64,000 nt of DNA from Akkermansiaceae bacterium (GCA_029253285.1 JAQWZU010000119.1:1-64000), one strand, 5' to 3'. Positions 8,447-17,845 are shown, counted from the first letter of the stretch. The notes: generated by a model from the letters alone, not told the origin. Numbers and translations: made by a program.

Positions 8447-9280
8447 ATGGAATACCCTATGCTTGGTGATGAGTTTTACAGGCGTTGTTTTTTTTCCTCC
8501 GGCTCGGAGGTCGCGTTGAGTGAACGCTCAACGGAGACGACGGGGATTTTGAATGATCCGGAATCAGAGACTGCTCCGATTTTCGATGAACTGAGGGGGA
8601 AGCTGGCGCAATTACAGAAGGTGCTCTACGCGCAGGGAAAGCATAAGATTCTCATTGTGATCCAGGCAATGGATACGGGCGGTAAGGATGGCTGCGTGCG
8701 TAAGGTCTTTTCAAGAGTAGATCCGCAGGGGATCAAAGTGACTTCCTACAAAGGCCCGTCTGAGAAAGAATTGGCGCATGATTTTCTCTGGCGGATTCAT
8801 CAGAATGTTCCAGCAAGGGGTGAAATCGCGATTTTTAACCGGAGTCACTACGAGGACATTGTCGCGGTGAGGGTAAAAGGGCTGGCTCCGCAAGAGGTGT
8901 GGGAGAAACGCTACAAGCACATCATCGATTTCGAGCAGATGTTGGTGGATGAAGGGACGACGATTTTAAAATTCTTCCTCAACATCTCCAAGGAAGAGCA
9001 GCGGAAGCGATTGCAATCACGTCTGGATCGGCCCGAGAAGCATTGGAAATTTCATCCTGATGATCTGGCTGATCGGGCGAGGTGGGCGGATTTCATGGAG
9101 GCCTATGAAGATGTTCTGGAGAGAACGAGTACGCCGAGCGCGCCATGGTTTGTCATTCCGGCAGACTTTAAATGGTATCGGAACATGTGCGTTTCACAAA
9201 TCGTGACCCATGCCTTGGAGGGGCTGAATTTGGAGTATCCCAAAGTGCAATGGGACCCAAGTAAGGTGGTGGTGGAGTAA
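8447..9280 (+). CDS. Polyphosphate kinase 2 family phosphotransferase
   Basis: PPK2 enzymes use polyphosphate to phosphorylate nucleoside mono- or diphosphates. From the ATG at 8447 the protein has 277 residues, the usual single-domain size. It shows the Walker A-like MDTGGKDG (75-82), the Walker B-like NRSHYED (131-137), and a lid region rich in Arg/Lys (KEEQRKRLQSRLDRPEKHWK). The residues that decide AMP versus ADP preference were not resolved. It is transcribed away from the ppx-like/ppk1 operon, making a compact three-gene polyphosphate locus. The good ribosome binding site supports this start over the TTG at 8420. Confidence 0.92.
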   Translation: MEYPMLGDEFYRRCFFSSGSEVALSERSTETTGILNDPESETAPIFDELRGKLAQLQKVLYAQGKHKILIVIQAMDTGGKDGCVRKVFSRVDPQGIKVTSYKGPSEKELAHDFLWRIHQNVPARGEIAIFNRSHYEDIVAVRVKGLAPQEVWEKRYKHIIDFEQMLVDEGTTILKFFLNISKEEQRKRLQSRLDRPEKHWKFHPDDLADRARWADFMEAYEDVLERTSTPSAPWFVIPADFKWYRNMCVSQIVTHALEGLNLEYPKVQWDPSKVVVE

Positions 9281-9359
9281 TGAAAACGAGCTCAAAAAGT
9301 GCCGCCTCCAGCATCCGGCCTCCTTTTCATTGAGAGGAGTGGTAGTCACATTTCACCTA

Positions 9360-10268
9360 CTATTCCTTCCTCACTTCAAAGAATTGCTTCGTCGCGGCTG
9401 GTTCAGGGTTGGTGATTCTGACGACAGTCGTAGTCCCAAGATCACCTGCAATTGAGTCTTCAACTTCCTGCCAATTTTCCAATCCCGGGCTGTTCCAGAC
9501 TTCATAGCTTTCGCCGGCGATACTAGTGAATTCTATGACTAATTCATCCCCGTCAATTTCGAAGCCGATGATGTCGATCTCTGTTGATGGCTCTGGCTCT
9601 TCTGCAGCAGCAAAATAGTTGTCGAAGGTGCTGTCGGTTGAATTGGCAGGATCGTTTTGGTCGGCGGCTACGAAAATCCCACTGGCTCCTGTAGTCCAAG
9701 TGCTGTCGGTTGTTTCCATTGTCGCCACTGGTGTGGTGAGATTAGAGAGATCGAAAATTTTGCAAGTGAAGGCGTTGCCAGTCCCCTGGAAAACAAGTCT
9801 TACCGGCGTTCCCGGATCGAGCAGGACTTCTTCGTCGACCAAGTTGGGTCCTCCCTCATCGGTGATCACGGTAAAAAACATTTGCTGGTCGGTTGGATTG
9901 TAGGTGAACGAGTATCCATCCAGTGTCCCCAGGCCGGGATCTTTTACCCGGGCCAACATTCCGATATTCTGGTCCAGCGATTCGTCGAAATCGACGATGT
10001 CAATGGACTGATAAAAGTCGGTGTAGATGACATCTGCCCGCAATGCTCCGATTCGCGAAGGCCCGAGGGCTGCCTGATTTGGAGAAGTGGCACCCTCCAT
10101 GCGGTAAGTATTTCCGCTGGGAAAAGAAAACGATCCTGGAGCCCCCACTCCTGCGAGAACATCTACTTCGGTCCATCCAGTGGAGTTTCCATCGTCGAAA
10201 TTATCTGTTTGTGCAAAGAGAAGGGGAGATTGGGAAACCAGGATAATTGGGAGGAGACAAGTGTTCAT
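9360..10268 (-). CDS. Secreted LamG-like hypothetical protein
   Basis: From the ATG at 10268 the 302-residue product starts with a signal peptide (MNTCLLPIILVSQSPLLFAQ). The next part (NFDDGNSTGWTEVDVLAG, then DFYQSIDIVDF and IGMLARVKDPG) looks like a concanavalin/LamG-type beta sandwich of the kind found in exported proteins of this phylum. After a short EPEPSTE linker the C-terminal ~75 residues carry a small beta domain with GESYEVWNSPGLENWQEV, similar to the tail of the CotH giants further on. No enzymatic motif is visible. It is probably an extracellular binding or structural protein. Confidence 0.6.
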   Translation of the reverse strand: MNTCLLPIILVSQSPLLFAQTDNFDDGNSTGWTEVDVLAGVGAPGSFSFPSGNTYRMEGATSPNQAALGPSRIGALRADVIYTDFYQSIDIVDFDESLDQNIGMLARVKDPGLGTLDGYSFTYNPTDQQMFFTVITDEGGPNLVDEEVLLDPGTPVRLVFQGTGNAFTCKIFDLSNLTTPVATMETTDSTWTTGASGIFVAADQNDPANSTDSTFDNYFAAAEEPEPSTEIDIIGFEIDGDELVIEFTSIAGESYEVWNSPGLENWQEVEDSIAGDLGTTTVVRITNPEPAATKQFFEVRKE

Positions 10269-10363
10269 CCTAGGGATAGGAACGAATCCGTGAGATTTTG
10301 TCAATGTATTGAAGATTAATTACCCAGGATCAGGGTGGAGTAATCTGGACAGGAGGGGGAAAC

Positions 10364-10477
10364 TTGAGCAAATCTTTTCCGATTTTCCATAATGGGCTCT
10401 CAGTCTTGGCCATTGCTATTCTTGTAGGGTTTCCCTTTTTGGCCTGCAAATGGTGGAATTCCCGCGAAAAAGGTTGA
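10364..10477 (+). CDS. Predicted 37-residue membrane peptide (TTG start)
   Basis: A short frame opens with TTG at 10364, preceded by a strong Shine-Dalgarno AGGAGGGGG (10351-10359), four bases upstream of the TTG. It encodes one hydrophobic segment ([20 protein letters not shown]) followed by a positively charged tail WWNSREKG, a typical single-span topology with the C-terminus inside. It lies about 90 bases upstream of rpsO on the same strand. I do not recognise a family. Evidence for it is the ribosome binding site, the clean hydrophobic/charged pattern and the otherwise empty 297-base gap; the non-ATG start keeps confidence moderate. Confidence 0.5.
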   Translation: MSKSFPIFHNGLSVLAIAILVGFPFLACKWWNSREKG

Positions 10478-10506
10478 GTTATTCCCAATCCTGGCCTATC
10501 CCCCGC

Positions 10507-10520
10507 CCGTCGAAGGACGG
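10507..10520 (+). promoter_or_regulatory. Small hairpin in the rpsO leader
   Basis: CCGTC and GACGG pair around a GAAG loop about 45 bases before the rpsO start. S15 often represses its own mRNA by binding a leader fold, and this could be part of such an element. The stem is short and the call is tentative. Confidence 0.25.
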
Positions 10521-10565
10521 TTTGGCTCCAATGAAGGGGCTCGACCTATCCCGATTACCAATAAA

Positions 10566-10826
10566 ATGGCCAACGATTACGGAATTAACCTCGCTGATTA
10601 CAAGATCAACGACAATGACACCGGAAGTGCAGACTTCCAGATCGCGCTCATGACCCAGCGCATTAAGCACCTTACTGATCACATGGATGATCATAAGAAA
10701 GATTTCGCTTCGCGTCGCGGACTTCTCCGCCTCGTGGCACGCCGTCGCAAGCTTCTCGATTACCTCAAGCGTAAGGACGAAGCTCGCTACAAGAAAGTCC
10801 TCGCTGGACTTGGCTTGCGTAAGTAA
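10566..10826 (+). CDS. rpsO: 30S ribosomal protein S15
   Basis: The 86-residue protein is the size of S15 (about 88 residues) and carries the conserved core [40 protein letters not shown] and [21 protein letters not shown]15 binds 16S rRNA at the central-domain three-way junction and starts assembly of the platform. The order rpsO-pnp is widespread in bacteria and holds here, with pnp starting 176 bases later behind structured RNA. Confidence 0.97.
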   Translation: MANDYGINLADYKINDNDTGSADFQIALMTQRIKHLTDHMDDHKKDFASRRGLLRLVARRRKLLDYLKRKDEARYKKVLAGLGLRK

Positions 10827-10839
10827 CCACTCTGCATCT

Positions 10840-10866
10840 CGGCCACGATGTTCCACATCGTGGCCG
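10840..10866 (+). promoter_or_regulatory. Stem-loop 1 between rpsO and pnp
   Basis: A perfect 11-bp stem CGGCCACGATG / CATCGTGGCCG encloses TTCCA and is followed by TCTT rather than a full T-run. It may be a leaky terminator or a processing signal. The place is that of the terminator and RNase III site in the E. coli rpsO-pnp operon. Confidence 0.75.
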
Positions 10867-10870
10867 TCTT

Positions 10871-10887
10871 GCGATGGGGGCCATCGC
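10871..10887 (+). promoter_or_regulatory. Stem-loop 2 upstream of pnp
   Basis: GCGATGG (10871-10877) pairs with CCATCGC (10881-10887) around GGG, only four bases after stem-loop 1. Together they make a structured pnp leader. A third, weaker fold (CGGGA/TCCCG with outer CTCG/CGAG, 10960-10985) lies just before the pnp start. Confidence 0.6.
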
Positions 10888-11002
10888 AGTTGATGGGCCT
10901 CGCCGACGACATTCCCACCCAAATTCAGACCGGGAGTCGCTCGTCGTTTCAAACCAAAACTCGTCCGGGAGGGTCCCGATGCGAGGCACTAAAAATAAGA
11001 CA

Positions 11003-13189
11003 ATGAGTATACAATCAGTAACGGCCAATGTTGGGCCGAGTCCTCTGGTCATCGAGACCGGAAAATTGGCCAAGTTGGCCGACGGAGCAGTCACAGTCCA
11101 GATGGGAGAAACCATCGTCATGGTCTCCGCTGTCTCACAAACCAAGATCCGCGAGGGTCAAACTTGGTTCCCCCTTTCGGTGGAATACAAGGAACGCGCT
11201 TCGGCAGCCGGCACATTCCCCGGTGGCTACTTCAAGCGTGAAGGTCGTCCGACCGAAAAAGAGATTCTAACATGCCGCATGACCGACCGTCCGCTGCGTC
11301 CTCTCTTCCCCAAGGGCTATCTCTACGATACCCAAATCATCGCTCTCCTTCTGAGTGCCGATCAGGAAAACGACGCCGACGTTCTCGCCATGAACGGAGC
11401 ATCCGCCGCACTTGCGATTTCCGATATTCCCTTCGCCGGTCCTATTGGTGCCGTTCGCGTGGGACGCATCGACGGAGAATTCGTGATCAATCCGACTTTC
11501 GAACAGCGTGAAGACAGCGACCTCGACCTCATCTACGTGGGGAACAAGACCGACGTCATCATGATCGAAGGGGCGGCCGACGAGATTCCCGACGCTGAAT
11601 TTAAAAAGTCTCTCCACTTCGCCCAGGCTGCCGTTGCGCAGATCGTCGAAGCCCAGGAAGAACTCGTGAAACTCGCAGGCAAGCCCAAGCGTGACTACAC
11701 CGTCACCGTGGCCAAGGAAGACCTTCTCGAAATCGGATACGCCGTTGCCGGTGACCGGATCGAAGACGCGATCTACGCCGCCTCCAAGGTTGAGCGTGGT
11801 AAGAAAGTGGGAGCCCTCCGCGACGAAGTGGAAGCCGCTATCAAGGAGAAGTTTCCTCAGACCACCGAGTTCGAAATCGAGCAGGTCTTCGAATACATTC
11901 AGAAGAAAGCCTTCCGCCTGTCTATCATGGAAAAAGGCGTTCGCGCCGACGGACGTGGACTTCGCGACCTTCGCGAACTCTATGGTGAAGTTAGCACCCT
12001 GCCTCGTGTGCATGGATCTGCGATCTTCTCCCGCGGTGAGACCCAGGCTCTCGGAATTTGCACCCTCGCACCTGCCGACGAGAAACTCTACGTCGACAAC
12101 TACGCTGGTGGTGAAGACTCCAAGAACTTCTTCCTCCACTACAACTTCCCACCATTCTCCGTGGGTGAGACCGGTCGCTTCGGCGGCATGAATCGTCGTG
12201 AGATTGGTCACGGAGCACTCGCCGAGCGCTCCATCGCACCAATGCTTCCTTCCACCGAGGATTTTCCATACTCCATGCGGATTTCTTCCGAGGTCATGGA
12301 GTCCAATGGGTCCACGTCAATGGCGACGGTCTGTGCCGGCACCATGGCTCTCCTTGATGCCGGTGTTCCCATGATCCGCCCTGTGGCAGGGATCTCTTCC
12401 GGTCTTGTGACCGAGCAAGATGCTGATGGAAACATGACCAAGCACGTTGTCATTCTCGACATCATCGGTTCCGAGGACTTTTACGGTGACATGGACTTCA
12501 AACTCTGCGGAACCAGCGAAGGTGTCACTGGATACCAGCTTGACCTCAAGCTTCCCGGCATTCCTCTTTCCATCCTGGAAGAAGGCATCGACCTCGCCAT
12601 CGAAGGCCGCGGCGATGTTCTCGCCAAGATGGCTGAATCCATCACCGGACCTTCCGAGCTCAGCCCGCACGCTCCTCGTATCGAGACCGTCACGATTCCT
12701 CAGGATCGCATTGGCGAGCTGATCGGACCTGGCGGAAAGAACATCAAAGCCATCCAGGCCGAGTCTGGTGCTGAACTGAACATCGAAGACGATGGCACGG
12801 TTCACATTTATGCTTCCAAGCAGGAAGGTCTCGAGGCTGCCAAGGCCATGATCGACATGATGTTTGCTGAAGTTGAAATCGGAACGACCTACACTGGTAA
12901 GGTCATGAACGTCACCACTTTCGGTGCGTTTATGGAAGTGCTTCCCGGCAAGGATGGACTGGTTCACATCTCCGAGCTTGCTGAAGGCCGCGTCAACCAG
13001 GTCGAAGACATCTGCAAGAAAGGTGATGTCATCACCGCCAAGTGCATCGGTATCGATGACAAAGGCCGCGTGAAGATGTCCCGCCGCGCCGCCCTTCGCG
13101 AAGGCGGAGGAGAGGAAGCCCCCAAGGCAGACACTCCTTCCGACGACGATGTTCCTCCCTCCGAGGAGGAAGTCGTGACCTTCGGTTAA
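11003..13189 (+). CDS. pnp: Polyribonucleotide nucleotidyltransferase (PNPase)
   Basis: PNPase degrades RNA 3' to 5' by phosphorolysis and belongs to the degradosome. From the ATG at 11003 the protein has 728 residues, a normal length: first RNase PH domain, helical linker, second RNase PH domain ([37 protein letters not shown]), KH domain with [15 protein letters not shown] (near 570) and S1 domain with [18 protein letters not shown] (about 626-694). The acidic C-terminus follows. An ATG at 10874 is in frame but falls within stem-loop 2 and would add 43 unconserved residues; [11 protein letters not shown] is the better start. The leader hairpins suggest autoregulation as in enterobacteria. 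Confidence 0.97.
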   Translation: MSIQSVTANVGPSPLVIETGKLAKLADGAVTVQMGETIVMVSAVSQTKIREGQTWFPLSVEYKERASAAGTFPGGYFKREGRPTEKEILTCRMTDRPLRPLFPKGYLYDTQIIALLLSADQENDADVLAMNGASAALAISDIPFAGPIGAVRVGRIDGEFVINPTFEQREDSDLDLIYVGNKTDVIMIEGAADEIPDAEFKKSLHFAQAAVAQIVEAQEELVKLAGKPKRDYTVTVAKEDLLEIGYAVAGDRIEDAIYAASKVERGKKVGALRDEVEAAIKEKFPQTTEFEIEQVFEYIQKKAFRLSIMEKGVRADGRGLRDLRELYGEVSTLPRVHGSAIFSRGETQALGICTLAPADEKLYVDNYAGGEDSKNFFLHYNFPPFSVGETGRFGGMNRREIGHGALAERSIAPMLPSTEDFPYSMRISSEVMESNGSTSMATVCAGTMALLDAGVPMIRPVAGISSGLVTEQDADGNMTKHVVILDIIGSEDFYGDMDFKLCGTSEGVTGYQLDLKLPGIPLSILEEGIDLAIEGRGDVLAKMAESITGPSELSPHAPRIETVTIPQDRIGELIGPGGKNIKAIQAESGAELNIEDDGTVHIYASKQEGLEAAKAMIDMMFAEVEIGTTYTGKVMNVTTFGAFMEVLPGKDGLVHISELAEGRVNQVEDICKKGDVITAKCIGIDDKGRVKMSRRAALREGGGEEAPKADTPSDDDVPPSEEEVVTFG

Positions 13190-13212
13190 TCGACGCAGCA
13201 GTAAAACTTCAA

Positions 13213-13244
13213 AAGCGCGTCCGGGCAACCGGGCGCGCTTTTTT
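13213..13244 (+). terminator. Intrinsic terminator after pnp
   Basis: AAGCGCG and CGCGCTT, with an inner CCGG/CCGG around GCAA, form a strong stem that ends in a run of six T (13239-13244). Confidence 0.9.
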
Positions 13245-13275
13245 GCGAACTATGAATGGTCTTAGCTTGGCTAGG

Positions 13276-13788
13276 TTATTTAGCGCGCACGAGAGTCACG
13301 GAGAATTCCTCGCCGCCTTCTTCGGAGGAGCCGGTGATCTTGATGGTGTCCCCGTCCACCCGGTGGTGCTTGAGCTTCATCGTTCCTCTGTCGCCGGTTT
13401 CGGAGACGTAGGACAATTCGAGCACGGCATCTTCTCCGTCCATGCTCCATTTGCCGATGCTGCCACCGCCTTTGTTATTTCCGCCCATCATGAAGACTTC
13501 TTCAGTGTCCGGATTGAAGCCCATGAGCGAGATATTCTCGGTTTCGCCCATCTTGGAATTCACTTCGATGAGCTTGTTTTCGAATTTCCAGGCGTAGGCG
13601 ACTTTTACCCGCTCGCCTTTGGTTTCAGAATCCACCCAGGTTCCCACGATTCCTCTCCATTCGACGGAATCAAGAGCTTCTCCCAGGTCAGCCCCCTGCG
13701 CGGGAGTGGTCAGTCCGGTGATCGCAATAGTTGCGATACCGATGAGAGCGAGAAAAGAACGACAAAGATGAGTTATAGTAGATTTCAT
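13276..13788 (-). CDS. Secreted small hypothetical protein
   Basis: From the ATG at 13788 the product has 170 residues with a signal peptide ending near PAQGAD. The mature part is a small beta-rich domain: EWRGIVGTWVDSETKG, then AYAWKFENKLIEV and GSIGKWSMDGEDAVLELSY, ending in FSVTLVRAK. This resembles lipocalin-like domains of the kind reported as DUF1579-like in exported proteins, but the match is only a pattern impression. It stands alone, convergent with pnp. A TTG two codons upstream is less likely as the start. Confidence 0.6.
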   Translation of the reverse strand: MKSTITHLCRSFLALIGIATIAITGLTTPAQGADLGEALDSVEWRGIVGTWVDSETKGERVKVAYAWKFENKLIEVNSKMGETENISLMGFNPDTEEVFMMGGNNKGGGSIGKWSMDGEDAVLELSYVSETGDRGTMKLKHHRVDGDTIKITGSSEEGGEEFSVTLVRAK

Positions 13789-13899
13789 GGACAACGAAGT
13801 TAAAGGAAACCCCTCTTCTGTGAAGGAAAAATTTGAGCGGAGAGTCAGATCTACGGACCTGAGATTTTTCGATGATGGATAAAGGAGCCCTGAATGGGA

Positions 13900-14682
13900 C
13901 TACTTGGAATCGAGTGCCCAGGTGATTCCGTTGGCGAGAAGGTCGAGGTATTCCTTAGTTTCCATCGTTGAATTGTGATGGCCGAGCGTGGTGCCGAAAA
14001 CGCGGCCTTTGCCATACTCGTTGACCCAAATACACACTTGGGCTTCTCTGACTTTTCCGTTGTCGCCTTTGGCTAGGACGGTTGCAGTGTCGAGAACCTC
14101 GTTGACGTTGTAGAGCTCCCCGTTGGGGGTTTCCCAGTCGTCGGGCAGGTCTTTCGTCACGGGGTGCTCGATTGTTTTGGCAACTGTGATTGGAGCTTTC
14201 GGGCCGTGGTTGCGGGAGCGCACTCCGAGGAATTTGACCCAGGTTTTTTCATCGCCATCCTTGGCTTTCACCCTCCAATGGAACGAATGCATGGTGCAGT
14301 GAAGAACGACGGCGGGGATCCCCTTTTCGTGGACTGCGGCTACTGAATCGATAAACGCTTCGTCAGCCTCCTTGGCATGGCATAGGTTGTAAACGACGAT
14401 GTCGTAGCCCTTGGCCCAGTCTTTCTTGCTGAGGTTAACTTTGCATTCCTTGGCGCTTTTATCGTGAATAATGGTCCACTCGATGTTGAGCCGCTTGCTG
14501 AGCCCTTCGCTGATGATTTTCTTTTGGGTTTTGTAATCGTGATAGCCTTCACCGGTCACCATGAGCGCTTTGATCGTCTTTTTTCCATTCGCTTTATTTT
14601 CGCCGGATGAGATGGCGAAGCCAGCCACGGCAATGGCGATGACAAGCGGGAGGAGGGTGCGGAGGTTTTTGAATCGTTTCAT
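13900..14682 (-). CDS. ThuA-domain secreted protein
   Basis: The 260-residue product (ATG at 14682) starts with a signal peptide (MKRFKNLRTLLPLVIAIAVA). The ThuA fold, a glutamine-amidotransferase-like domain, shows ALMVTGEGYHDYKTQK, DIVVYNLCHAKEADEAFID, GIPAVVLHCTMHSFHW, ITVAKTIEHPVTKDLP and RVFGTTLGHHNSTM. ThuA proteins in this phylum accompany sugar dehydrogenases and exported carbohydrate enzymes; their biochemical role is unsettled. It is divergent from the heme-containing dehydrogenase-like gene, with 112 bases between starts, which suggests shared control. Longer in-frame starts would read through that neighbour and are rejected. Confidence 0.85.
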   Translation of the reverse strand: MKRFKNLRTLLPLVIAIAVAGFAISSGENKANGKKTIKALMVTGEGYHDYKTQKKIISEGLSKRLNIEWTIIHDKSAKECKVNLSKKDWAKGYDIVVYNLCHAKEADEAFIDSVAAVHEKGIPAVVLHCTMHSFHWRVKAKDGDEKTWVKFLGVRSRNHGPKAPITVAKTIEHPVTKDLPDDWETPNGELYNVNEVLDTATVLAKGDNGKVREAQVCIWVNEYGKGRVFGTTLGHHNSTMETKEYLDLLANGITWALDSK

Positions 14683-14794
14683 GGGAATTGAAGCAACGGG
14701 TCTGACTTTGAAGTGGCCAAGGGGCAAGGAAGAAAAGTTGAAGCTGGAAATTATGAAAGGACCGCCTCTTATTGTGCGTCCCGATATTACGATC

Positions 14795-17700
14795 ATGCAA
14801 AACACTGTCCTAACCCTGCTGCTCACTGCTGTCCTGGCTCCAGTTGCCTTCTCCGCCACGGCCGGCGTTCCCCCTGAACTGGAATCGACCGAATTCTCCA
14901 AAGCTGACATCACTCCTTGCCCGGCCTGTTTATGCGCCGCTCCGACCGGGGAGGTTTTTGTCGGTGTCGACCTACTCGGTTCGCTCGGAAAAGGCCCCGG
15001 GAAAGGCCGCATCGTCCGCCTGGTCGATACGGACAATGATGGCGTTGCGGACAAGCACAGCGTGTTTGCGAAAGTCGACAATCCTCGCGGTCTTATCTCT
15101 GTTGGCACCAAGCTCTGGGTGCTGCACACGGTCATTCCGGAGAGCACCGGAAAACTCACGGGGATGCACGTGTCAATATTTGAGGACAAGGACTGGGATG
15201 GTGTCGCTGATGGACCGGGTAAGATTCTCCTCTCCAATGTCAGCCCGCCAAAGCATAATCAGGATCGCGGTGCCGACCACACCACGAATGGCTTCCGTCT
15301 CGGTATCGATGGATGGATCTATATCGCGGTTGGGGATTTTGGAATCCATGGAGCCAAAGGAAGCGACGGGACCGAGTTGACGATGCTCGGCGGCGGGGTG
15401 GTGCGCTTTCGTCCCGACGGTTCCGAGATGGAGGTCTACACACATGGGCTGCGCAACATTTACGACGTTGCCATTGACCCCTTCATGAACATCTACACCC
15501 GTGGGAATACCAATGATGGCGGGGGATGGAATGTCCGATTCATTCACCACATTCAAACGGGTGAATACGGCTACCCAATTCTGTTTAAGAATTTCACCGA
15601 TGAAATCATCCCGGCGCTTGTTGATGTTGGCGGGGGCTCGGGAACGGGAGCGATGTTCCTTCAGGAAGAAGGGTGGCCGGAGAAGTTCACCAACGTTGCG
15701 GTCATGTGCGATTGGGGACGAAGTCAGGCCGTGATTCATCGCCTCACTCCCGATGGGCCGAGTTTCACTCAGGAGCCTGAGACTTTCATCAAGTTACAAC
15801 AAATTACCGACGTCGACACCGACGCCTCCGGACGACTTTATGCCGGTGCTTGGGCCGGTGCGGGCTACAAGGGGAATCCAGGAAAGGGCTGGGTCTCGCG
15901 TATTGTCCCCAAGAATTGGGAGTACAAGCCCTTTGCGAATCCGGCGACACTCAAGGATAGTGCTTTGGTTTCCTTATTGCGAAGCCGTAGTGCCACCGCG
16001 CGCCTTGCCGCGTCACAGGAGTTGATCGGCCGACCTGCCGCAGCCAAAGCGGTCGCTTCCCTCGCCGTTGATAAAACCGCACCTGCCGACTCCCGTGTCG
16101 CCGCGATTTTCACTTACAAGCAGATGGCCGGGGAGAAAGCCGTTCCCGGGCTGAGCAAGCTGGCTAAAGATGACCCCGCCGTGCGTGAGTGGGCGATCCG
16201 TGCTCTCGCAGATCGGAAGACCCAGCTTGGCGGCCTCACCAAAGACCTCTTCATTACGGCACTCCGAGACAAGAATCCGCGTGTCCAGGTCGCCGCCGCG
16301 GTGGCGCTTGGCCGGCTCGGTGACAAGTCTGCTGCTGCCGACCTGCTTGCGATTGCTAAATTACCCGGAGTGGAAAAAGAAGAAGCCGTTGCCGCACCCA
16401 AACCTCCCGCTTTCCAAACCAAGGCGGTCAAGGGACATAGGACTCATAAGGTTGACGTTGATGTTAGCAAATGGAAGAAGCTCTATCTCGTCGTTAATGA
16501 CGGAGGAGATGGCGACGGCGAAGATCACGGAGCTTGGTTTAACCCGGTATTCGTCAGTGCCGACGGTCGGGAGGTCAAACTTTCCTCGCGTAAATGGAAG
16601 ACCGCCAAAAGCGGGTGGGGTAAGATTGGATTCGGAATCAGTGCCACTGGAAAACCTTTGAAGTCGGGAGACGGAAAGGCGCAGCCAGATGGCCTGGGGA
16701 CTCACGCAAATTCGACCATCGTCTTCGATGTGCCGAAGGGTGCTGTCAGGTTTAAGGCGCAGGCAGGACTTGCCAATACTTCCAAGGGTAAGGGCAAGAT
16801 TCAGTTTGCAGTTTCTGATTCGATGCCCTCTTTTGCTGGCGCGAGCAATTCGAAAGAGGGGCCACACGCTACGCCAAACTCACCAATCATCCTGCCCCAC
16901 GTTGCGGTCAAGGCCTTGGTCGATCTGGAGGCGATCGAGGCCTGTCTCGATGCCGTCGGCAGCGTCAATAGCCGTTCCGCGCTCTGGGCCTTGCGCAAGA
17001 TTCACGATACGAAGGTGGTGGATGGTCTGATTGCAAAATACAGCACGTCTTCGGAGGAAAGTCTCAAGGCTGACATTCTCGCGACTCTCATTCGCATCTA
17101 TCAGATCGAGGCGCCCTACGACGGCTCATGGTGGTGGAGCACCCGCCCGGATACCCGCGGGCCTTATTACAAGCCGATCAAATGGGAAGGTTCGAAGAAG
17201 ATTGAAGACTTCGTGAAGGCTCAGTGGAGCGCTGGTGAACACCGCGATATCATTGTGGCCTACAATGCCAAAACCCGATCCGCAATCAAAGGCGTCGACG
17301 CGGCCTCGATCGCCAGCGCTCCCGTCATGCCAGTTGGCCCCAAGGTGGATCTGTCAGCCATCGCGCGAGCCAAAGGCCAGGTCGGGAAGATGTCGATTGA
17401 AGACGTGATGCTCGCCCTCGACAATGTGAAAGGGAAGGTCAAGCGGGGAGAGGAGCTCTTCACTCGGCAGGGATGTATCGCGTGCCACACTACTGACGCG
17501 AAGCAACCCGCCAAGGGACCCTTCATGGGACAGGTCGGCGCGGTGTTGACCCGCGAGCAGATCGCCGAATCGATTCTCAAGCCGAACGCCTCCATCTCGC
17601 AGGGCTTCGCTACCGTTTCGGTCGAAACCAAGGATGGCAAGGCGCTGGTGGGATTCATCACCGCGCAGACAGCCGACAAGGTCGAGATGCGCGACATCGC

Positions 17701-17845
17701 CGGACAAGTCCATACCGTTAAGGTTGCCAATATCAAAAGCAAACATGAGCTTGAGACCTCGATGATGCCGGCTGGTCTGGCTAATTCGCTGAGTATGGAG
17801 GACTTCGCTTCCTTGATCGCCTACCTTGCGAACCAGAAGAAGTAA
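14795..17845 (+). CDS. Membrane-bound dehydrogenase-like beta-propeller with HEAT repeats, NPCBM-like domain and C-terminal cytochrome c
   Basis: The 1016-residue exported protein (signal MQNTVLTLLLTAVLAPVAFS) has four parts. Residues ~30-375 are a sugar-dehydrogenase-like propeller (LVDTDNDGVADKHSVFAK, GLRNIYDVAIDPFMNIYTRG). Residues ~380-530 are HEAT-type helices (AVREWAIRALADRK). Residues ~547-676 resemble an NPCBM/galactose-binding module (GTHANSTIVFDVP). The C-terminus is a cytochrome c with the heme motif CIACH (894-898), SILKPNASISQGF and a late methionine ligand candidate in SMMPAGLAN. The order matches the planctomycete/verrucomicrobial putative membrane-bound dehydrogenase family with a heme-binding tail. 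It probably oxidises a sugar or polyol in the periplasm; the substrate is unknown. It is divergent from the ThuA gene. Confidence 0.82.
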   Translation: MQNTVLTLLLTAVLAPVAFSATAGVPPELESTEFSKADITPCPACLCAAPTGEVFVGVDLLGSLGKGPGKGRIVRLVDTDNDGVADKHSVFAKVDNPRGLISVGTKLWVLHTVIPESTGKLTGMHVSIFEDKDWDGVADGPGKILLSNVSPPKHNQDRGADHTTNGFRLGIDGWIYIAVGDFGIHGAKGSDGTELTMLGGGVVRFRPDGSEMEVYTHGLRNIYDVAIDPFMNIYTRGNTNDGGGWNVRFIHHIQTGEYGYPILFKNFTDEIIPALVDVGGGSGTGAMFLQEEGWPEKFTNVAVMCDWGRSQAVIHRLTPDGPSFTQEPETFIKLQQITDVDTDASGRLYAGAWAGAGYKGNPGKGWVSRIVPKNWEYKPFANPATLKDSALVSLLRSRSATARLAASQELIGRPAAAKAVASLAVDKTAPADSRVAAIFTYKQMAGEKAVPGLSKLAKDDPAVREWAIRALADRKTQLGGLTKDLFITALRDKNPRVQVAAAVALGRLGDKSAAADLLAIAKLPGVEKEEAVAAPKPPAFQTKAVKGHRTHKVDVDVSKWKKLYLVVNDGGDGDGEDHGAWFNPVFVSADGREVKLSSRKWKTAKSGWGKIGFGISATGKPLKSGDGKAQPDGLGTHANSTIVFDVPKGAVRFKAQAGLANTSKGKGKIQFAVSDSMPSFAGASNSKEGPHATPNSPIILPHVAVKALVDLEAIEACLDAVGSVNSRSALWALRKIHDTKVVDGLIAKYSTSSEESLKADILATLIRIYQIEAPYDGSWWWSTRPDTRGPYYKPIKWEGSKKIEDFVKAQWSAGEHRDIIVAYNAKTRSAIKGVDAASIASAPVMPVGPKVDLSAIARAKGQVGKMSIEDVMLALDNVKGKVKRGEELFTRQGCIACHTTDAKQPAKGPFMGQVGAVLTREQIAESILKPNASISQGFATVSVETKDGKALVGFITAQTADKVEMRDIAGQVHTVKVANIKSKHELETSMMPAGLANSLSMEDFASLIAYLANQKK

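Noticed and set aside
13787-13882. 31-codon plus-strand frame (MDNEVKGNPSS...) after the 170-residue secreted protein gene
   Set aside because: It overlaps the start codon of the opposite gene, has no ribosome binding site and its product is low-complexity and charged. I treat it as chance.
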